Shown here: positions 8,642-11,692 of the stretch, one piece after another
Position numbering within the stretch: position 1 is the stretch's first letter
Layout of the letters: each line of letters opens with the position of its first letter
Assembly (NCBI GenBank): GCA_015179045.1
Contig: WHUZ01000327.1
Coordinates: forward strand, 1-11,692
Reading direction: 5' to 3'
DNA: 11,692 bases
DNA from: Kalaharituber pfeilii
Taxonomy: Eukaryota; Ascomycota; Pezizomycetes; Pezizales; Pezizaceae
Translations under genes and position numbers: made by a program
The notes under the pieces: model-generated
Seen by the model: only the letters and a program-made list of their open reading frames with translations
Told to the model about the DNA's origin: nothing
Database searches by the model: none

Positions 8642-8964
8642 TAACTTATGGGACAGAGCACATCGCACAAATGGGAATTTTGTGCAGCCATACTACTCGG
8701 ATGGTTCATTGACGTAAGTACCTTTTCCTTACGAAGACTTTTTTCCCATGGGTTTTGTCTTTAGGAAGGTTTTTAATAGCTCACTGATAAAGAGTGAAAG
8801 ACACACCAGTCTTACTATCGGGCACGGGCAACTACGGTTCAGCTCGTATGTTACCTCGCATATAAGGTATGCCAACAGCCAAAGTATAAGACCCACAATC
8901 CTAATTAGTTCGGTTTTCTGTTGGTGATTGTTACTTAAGACGAGTACCCTAAATAGGGGGGTAA
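8642..8964 (+). promoter_or_regulatory. 3' untranslated region and polypurine tract of A2
   Basis: No coding potential. It contains a perfect 7-bp hairpin (GCACAAA 8665-8671, TTTGTGC 8679-8685), an intron-like stretch (GTAAGT at 8714, TTTAG ending at 8764), the block CACACCAGTCTTACTATCGG (8802-8821) shared with element B, and the polypurine tract AGGGGGG (8955-8961) followed by TAA and the LTR. Confidence 0.7.
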
Positions 8965-9703
8965 TGTTATAGCTAAAATAGAAACTTGCCTACCACTATG
9001 GTAAGGGGTAAGGGTTCTACTACTAATTAGCTGCTACAGCTAAAGATGAAGACTTACCCACCAAGGGGAAAATGCTGACTCTGCAATCGAACATAAGACC
9101 AATGCTGATTGACCGGACTGATTACCTGTTAGGCTTGGCTATTGATTCTCGCATTGTTTAGATAAGGTAGTACTATAGAAAGGTGTATCATCCGGAACGC
9201 AGCTTGATGTATACACTCAAGTTACGGAAGCTTTATTTATATATACACATGCCTTAGTATATTTGTTACCTTTGTACCATACTATTTTTGTATGTTTTCA
9301 TTATGTGTGCCTATTACCACGGAATTGGCATTAATAAGTAATCACCGCGAGGCCAGCCAATTATTCATTTGTTGACCCCTCATATATAGCTGTGCTGAAG
9401 TCTATATAAGCGCCAGCTGGTGATAGCATAGTTAGAAGAATCAAGATACAAGCAGTATCCTAAGTTTCTCTATAAACTCTGAATCTATCATTCTCTCATT
9501 ATATGCATAAATCACTCCGCTCTGCTACATGCTCCCTGCCAAGTAGCTGCCCTTCCGGTCTGTCGTATACACCTCTGTAGCCATTCTGACCCACCATATT
9601 CATACTTCCGGAATGATACCGGCACTATCATTTTCCCCACCATAGCCATAACATCCGGTCCCTTCCAGCGTCTACCAGAGCTGAGCACCTCATGCCTATA
9701 ACA
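8965..9703 (+). repeat. 3' LTR of A2
   Basis: Begins TGTTATAGCTAAA directly after a polypurine tract, as a 3' LTR must. The preferred end is CTATAACA at 9696-9703, because it gives an 8-bp perfect inverted repeat with TGTTATAG. A second candidate end is GCCATAACA at 9653. Without the partner LTR the end cannot be fixed and no target-site duplication can be checked. U3 carries an imperfect direct repeat (8971-9003 and 9038-9066). A TATA core lies at 9402-9410. Confidence 0.75.
9402..9419 (+). promoter_or_regulatory. LTR core promoter (TATA) of A2
   Basis: CTATATAAGCGCCAGCTG differs at one base from the minus-strand core of element B's LTRs (7811-7794 and 1321-1304). Its position within the LTR fits a U3 promoter. 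Confidence 0.6.
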
Positions 9704-9835
9704 TATTCAGACCAAGTCTAAGATTTCATTATTGCAAATATAAAGGCAGAGATAAAGAATCGGCTTCTCTAAAAAATAAGGCCCATAGACTAAGAGATCA
9801 TAGTATATAGTGTGGTGGGCAATATGAATCAGTAT
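9704..9835. other. Short unassigned spacer, ending in left copy of AGTAT target-site duplication
   Basis: No gene or repeat recognised between the A2 LTR and the miniature element. Its last five bases (9831-9835, AGTAT) are repeated at 10527-10531 on the far side of the miniature element. Confidence 0.6.
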
Positions 9836-10074
9836 TGTCATAGCAGTATAATATGGTGGTATGCGACTATACCCAGAGTAGGGCTAAAATGCAGTGAGCT
9901 ATGAGATCATGTGACTAGCCCACTTCTACTATGCCTGAAGACCTGGTACAAACTGGTACCAAGAGCCCATATGCATGAATACTTCTATATGTTCCAACCG
10001 TACTACCAGGGGTTACTGGTAGTTCTACCCTTTGGTGCAATGGTTTGCAAGACAGTCGGTTGCAACCCATAACA
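9836..10074 (+). repeat. 5' LTR of miniature element
   Basis: TGTCATAGCAGTATAATATG at the start, GCAACCCATAACA at the end. It carries a 10-bp imperfect hairpin (GTACTACCAG 10000-10009 with CTGGTAGTTC 10016-10025). A TATA-like TCTATATG begins at 9985, but the other LTR reads TCTATGTA there, so the TATA may be a product of mutation. Confidence 0.92.
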
Positions 10075-10287
10075 GTACTACCAGTAGGCTCGCCAGTTCA
10101 AATCTTATATGTAGTGAATGTGAGATACTGTATGCAACCTTTGGATTTGGATGGCTTATAGCCACAGGCCAGTCACTAGTTATAAAGTAGTGTGGTAGCA
10201 CATGAAATTGAAGCTATAAGGCAGTAATGGGTAGCTAGGGGTTAATATATAGAGAGTTCGGAACATACTCTACTAAGGGGGGAGTAA
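10075..10287 (+). other. Internal region of miniature element
   Basis: 213 bp, non-coding. Its first ten bases, GTACTACCAG, occupy the primer-binding-site position and are complementary at 9 of 10 bases to CTGGTAGTTC inside the 5' LTR. No TGG-type site for a tRNA 3' end is seen. The polypurine tract lies at 10275-10284. Confidence 0.8.
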
Positions 10288-10526
10288 TGTCATGATGGTA
10301 TGATATGGCTGTATGCAAGCATACCCAGAGCAGGGCTAAAATGCAGTGAGCTACGAGATTATGTGACCGGTCCACCCCTGCTATGCTTGAAGACCTGGCG
10401 CGAACCAGTACCAAGAGCCTGTATGCATGGATACTTCTATGTATTCCGACTGTACTACCAGGGGTCACCGGTAGTTCTACCTTTTGGTACAATAGTTTGT
10501 AAGACAGTTGATTGCAACTCATAACA
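10288..10526 (+). repeat. 3' LTR of miniature element
   Basis: Same length as the 5' LTR and about 83% identical by hand alignment. It starts TGTCATGATGG after the polypurine tract and ends GCAACTCATAACA, followed at once by AGTAT. Confidence 0.92.
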
Positions 10527-10531
10527 AGTAT

Positions 10532-11692
10532 AAGATAGAGTTAAGAAAGCGGCTATTCAATTGCCAGTTTTGTAGGAACCAGTCTACCATTACATAATAG
10601 GCAACTCCAGGCCAAAGTGATATATCCACTGAGCAGGATATATAGTATCAGGACTAGTGCACTATACTAATACATTGTATTAGGCCTTCCTTTCTTGGCT
10701 TTTCCTATCTTTTTGATTTCTTTATCTCTATCACCTCCTTTTCTCTGTATGTTCTTTAATATATCCTTGTCTCTATTATTCCTAATTGTCTCTTGTCTCT
10801 AGTTGTTTAATATCTTGTTTTCTGCAAACTGATAGTAAAACCATGTTCTATATCTACTTTGTATCACTTTCCACTTGTTTTCTCCTTTTTTGTTACTATT
10901 TCTTACTTTTATAATTGTTTATTATCTTCTGGTCTTCATGTATTGTATTGAAAGTATGCCATATTATGAACAAGAGGTAGAAATATCTATCCAAGTGACT
11001 ACAAGTATAATATCATCTATTATATTTATAAAAGTTTGTATTAGTAACTGCTATATTGGACTAAAAATAAGACACAAACCTGTGCTTGCTGCATGCATTG
11101 GATATCTGGAATTTCGTATTTTGGGAGTTCTATATTACTTATATTAATAGAACATTCTATAACACTATGAAAGATAGTATATATTAATAAGAAAATCTGA
11201 CATTTGTAAGATTGAACATCCGAAATACTATGTTTATAAGGAATTTCAACCTTAGTAACATAATACAGTTTGTGTTAGAATATTGAGAACATAGGTGAAT
11301 TCAACATATAGTTAAGAATATAACCCAATTAAAGCTATTGTTGAGAATGGAGGCAAAATTGAGTTGTAATTTAGAATAAAGACACTTTAAAGCTAGAGTT
11401 GACAATGTAGGGTTGTCTGAGTTATAGTTATTAATATACGTCTAAATTCGTAATATATAATATAAAAAGTTTGAATGCTAGATACTATAGTAAATACTCC
11501 CCCATTATAGAGGTGAGCTGATTCAGAGTAGTATTTAGACCCTTTATGTAAAAAGGGTATATCACTATATAAAGTGGTTGATATCTCATAGTATTAGTGC
11601 ATCTGACATATATAATGCCTTGAGATATAAAAAATTTTCTTACTAATAAGGGAGAGGGTGGAAGAAGAAGTGAGAGTGGCATTGCAGGGCAC
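10532..11692. other. AT-rich stretch without a supportable gene
   Basis: Contains a hairpin (ATATATCC 10620-10627 with GGATATAT 10636-10643), a 17-bp palindrome (10667-10683), a pyrimidine-rich tract on the plus strand (about 10683-10940), a degenerate direct repeat with a 58-bp period (11329-11386 and 11387-11444) and clustered hairpins near 11539-11630. Open frames here (a hydrophobic 90-codon one at 10875-11147 and a 65-codon one on the minus strand at 11682-11485) show no recognisable motif and are explained by composition. Confidence 0.6.

Larger units (their letters stand above)
9836..10526 (+). mobile_element. TRIM-like miniature LTR retrotransposon, non-coding, complete
   Basis: Two direct repeats of exactly 239 bp (9836-10074 and 10288-10526) flank a 213-bp internal region. 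Both start TGTCAT and end ATAACA. The internal region ends in a polypurine tract (AAGGGGGGAG, 10275-10284) three bases before the second repeat, which sets the strand. The whole unit is bounded by a perfect 5-bp duplication AGTAT (9831-9835 and 10527-10531), the size made by Ty3/gypsy integrases. No gag or pol coding sequence exists, so it would depend on enzymes from another element. By hand count the two LTRs differ at about 41 of 239 positions, about 39 of them transitions. These are the hallmarks of terminal-repeat retrotransposons in miniature (TRIM). Confidence 0.92.

Noticed and set aside
9648..9653. ATAACA as the end of the A2 LTR
   Set aside because: Possible, but CTATAACA at 9696-9703 gives a longer inverted repeat with the LTR start, so it was preferred; the alternative is noted in the feature.
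10096..10104. GTTCAAATC resembling a tRNA B box
   Set aside because: No T-arm stem pairs around it and no A box or cloverleaf is found; a chance match in the internal region of the miniature element.
10875..11147. Hydrophobic 90-codon frame, plus strand
   Set aside because: Its N-terminus is only the translation of a T-rich tract, it has no recognised motif, and it lies in AT-rich repeat-like DNA; not enough to call a gene.
11490..11510. ATACTCCCCCATTATAG, similar to a reversed polypurine tract of the miniature element
   Set aside because: No LTR edge ending in ACA precedes it and no LTR similarity is found nearby.
1..11692. CRISPR array, bacterial defence system, operon, rRNA or tRNA genes
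   Set aside because: No regularly spaced short repeats, no bacterial gene arrangement and no cloverleaf or rRNA sequence recognised; all coding signal belongs to LTR retrotransposons.

Overview
The window reads as repeat-filled, gene-poor nuclear DNA, most likely from a filamentous fungus. No host protein gene or RNA gene can be supported. The evidence is a set of Ty3/gypsy LTR retrotransposons of the chromodomain ('chromovirus') class. Their copies differ almost only by C/T and G/A transitions, and their broken reading frames are full of CAA/CAG/CGA-to-stop and TGG-to-stop changes. That pattern is typical of repeat-induced point mutation (RIP) or cytosine-methylation decay. The fungal assignment is an inference; the sequence alone does not fix the species.

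Layout. (1) 1-1134, plus strand: a decayed pol fragment (end of reverse transcriptase, RNase H, start of integrase) of a chromovirus, here called A1. (2) 1135-8241, minus strand: a full-length 7.1-kb chromovirus, element B. It has two LTRs of about 617 bp, a gag with an unusual hydrophobic N-terminus, a pol with protease, RT, RNase H, integrase and chromodomain, and a polypurine tract. It belongs to the same family as A1 and is inactivated by stops, frameshifts and lost catalytic residues. (3) 8242-~9703, plus strand: the 3' end of a different, more diverged chromovirus, A2, with an integrase remnant fused to a chromodomain remnant, 3' UTR, polypurine tract and one LTR. B sits between A1 and A2 with no target-site duplication, so the two flanks do not look like halves of one interrupted element. 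(4) 9836-10526: a compact 691-bp non-coding element with two 239-bp LTRs, a polypurine tract and a perfect 5-bp target-site duplication (AGTAT), i.e. a TRIM-like miniature LTR retrotransposon. (5) 10532-11692: AT-rich sequence without a supportable gene, containing a long pyrimidine tract, palindromes and a weak 58-bp repeat.

How the parts relate. B, A2 and the miniature element share LTR edges of the form TGTYAYRGC...TAACA and a G6 polypurine tract directly before TGT. B and A2 also share a TATA-region promoter core and a conserved 3' UTR block although their coding sequences are far diverged. The miniature element is therefore plausibly a non-autonomous partner of this chromovirus group. 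All copies here look dead, but their LTR promoters may persist. A1 and B also form a large inverted repeat that could yield double-stranded RNA.
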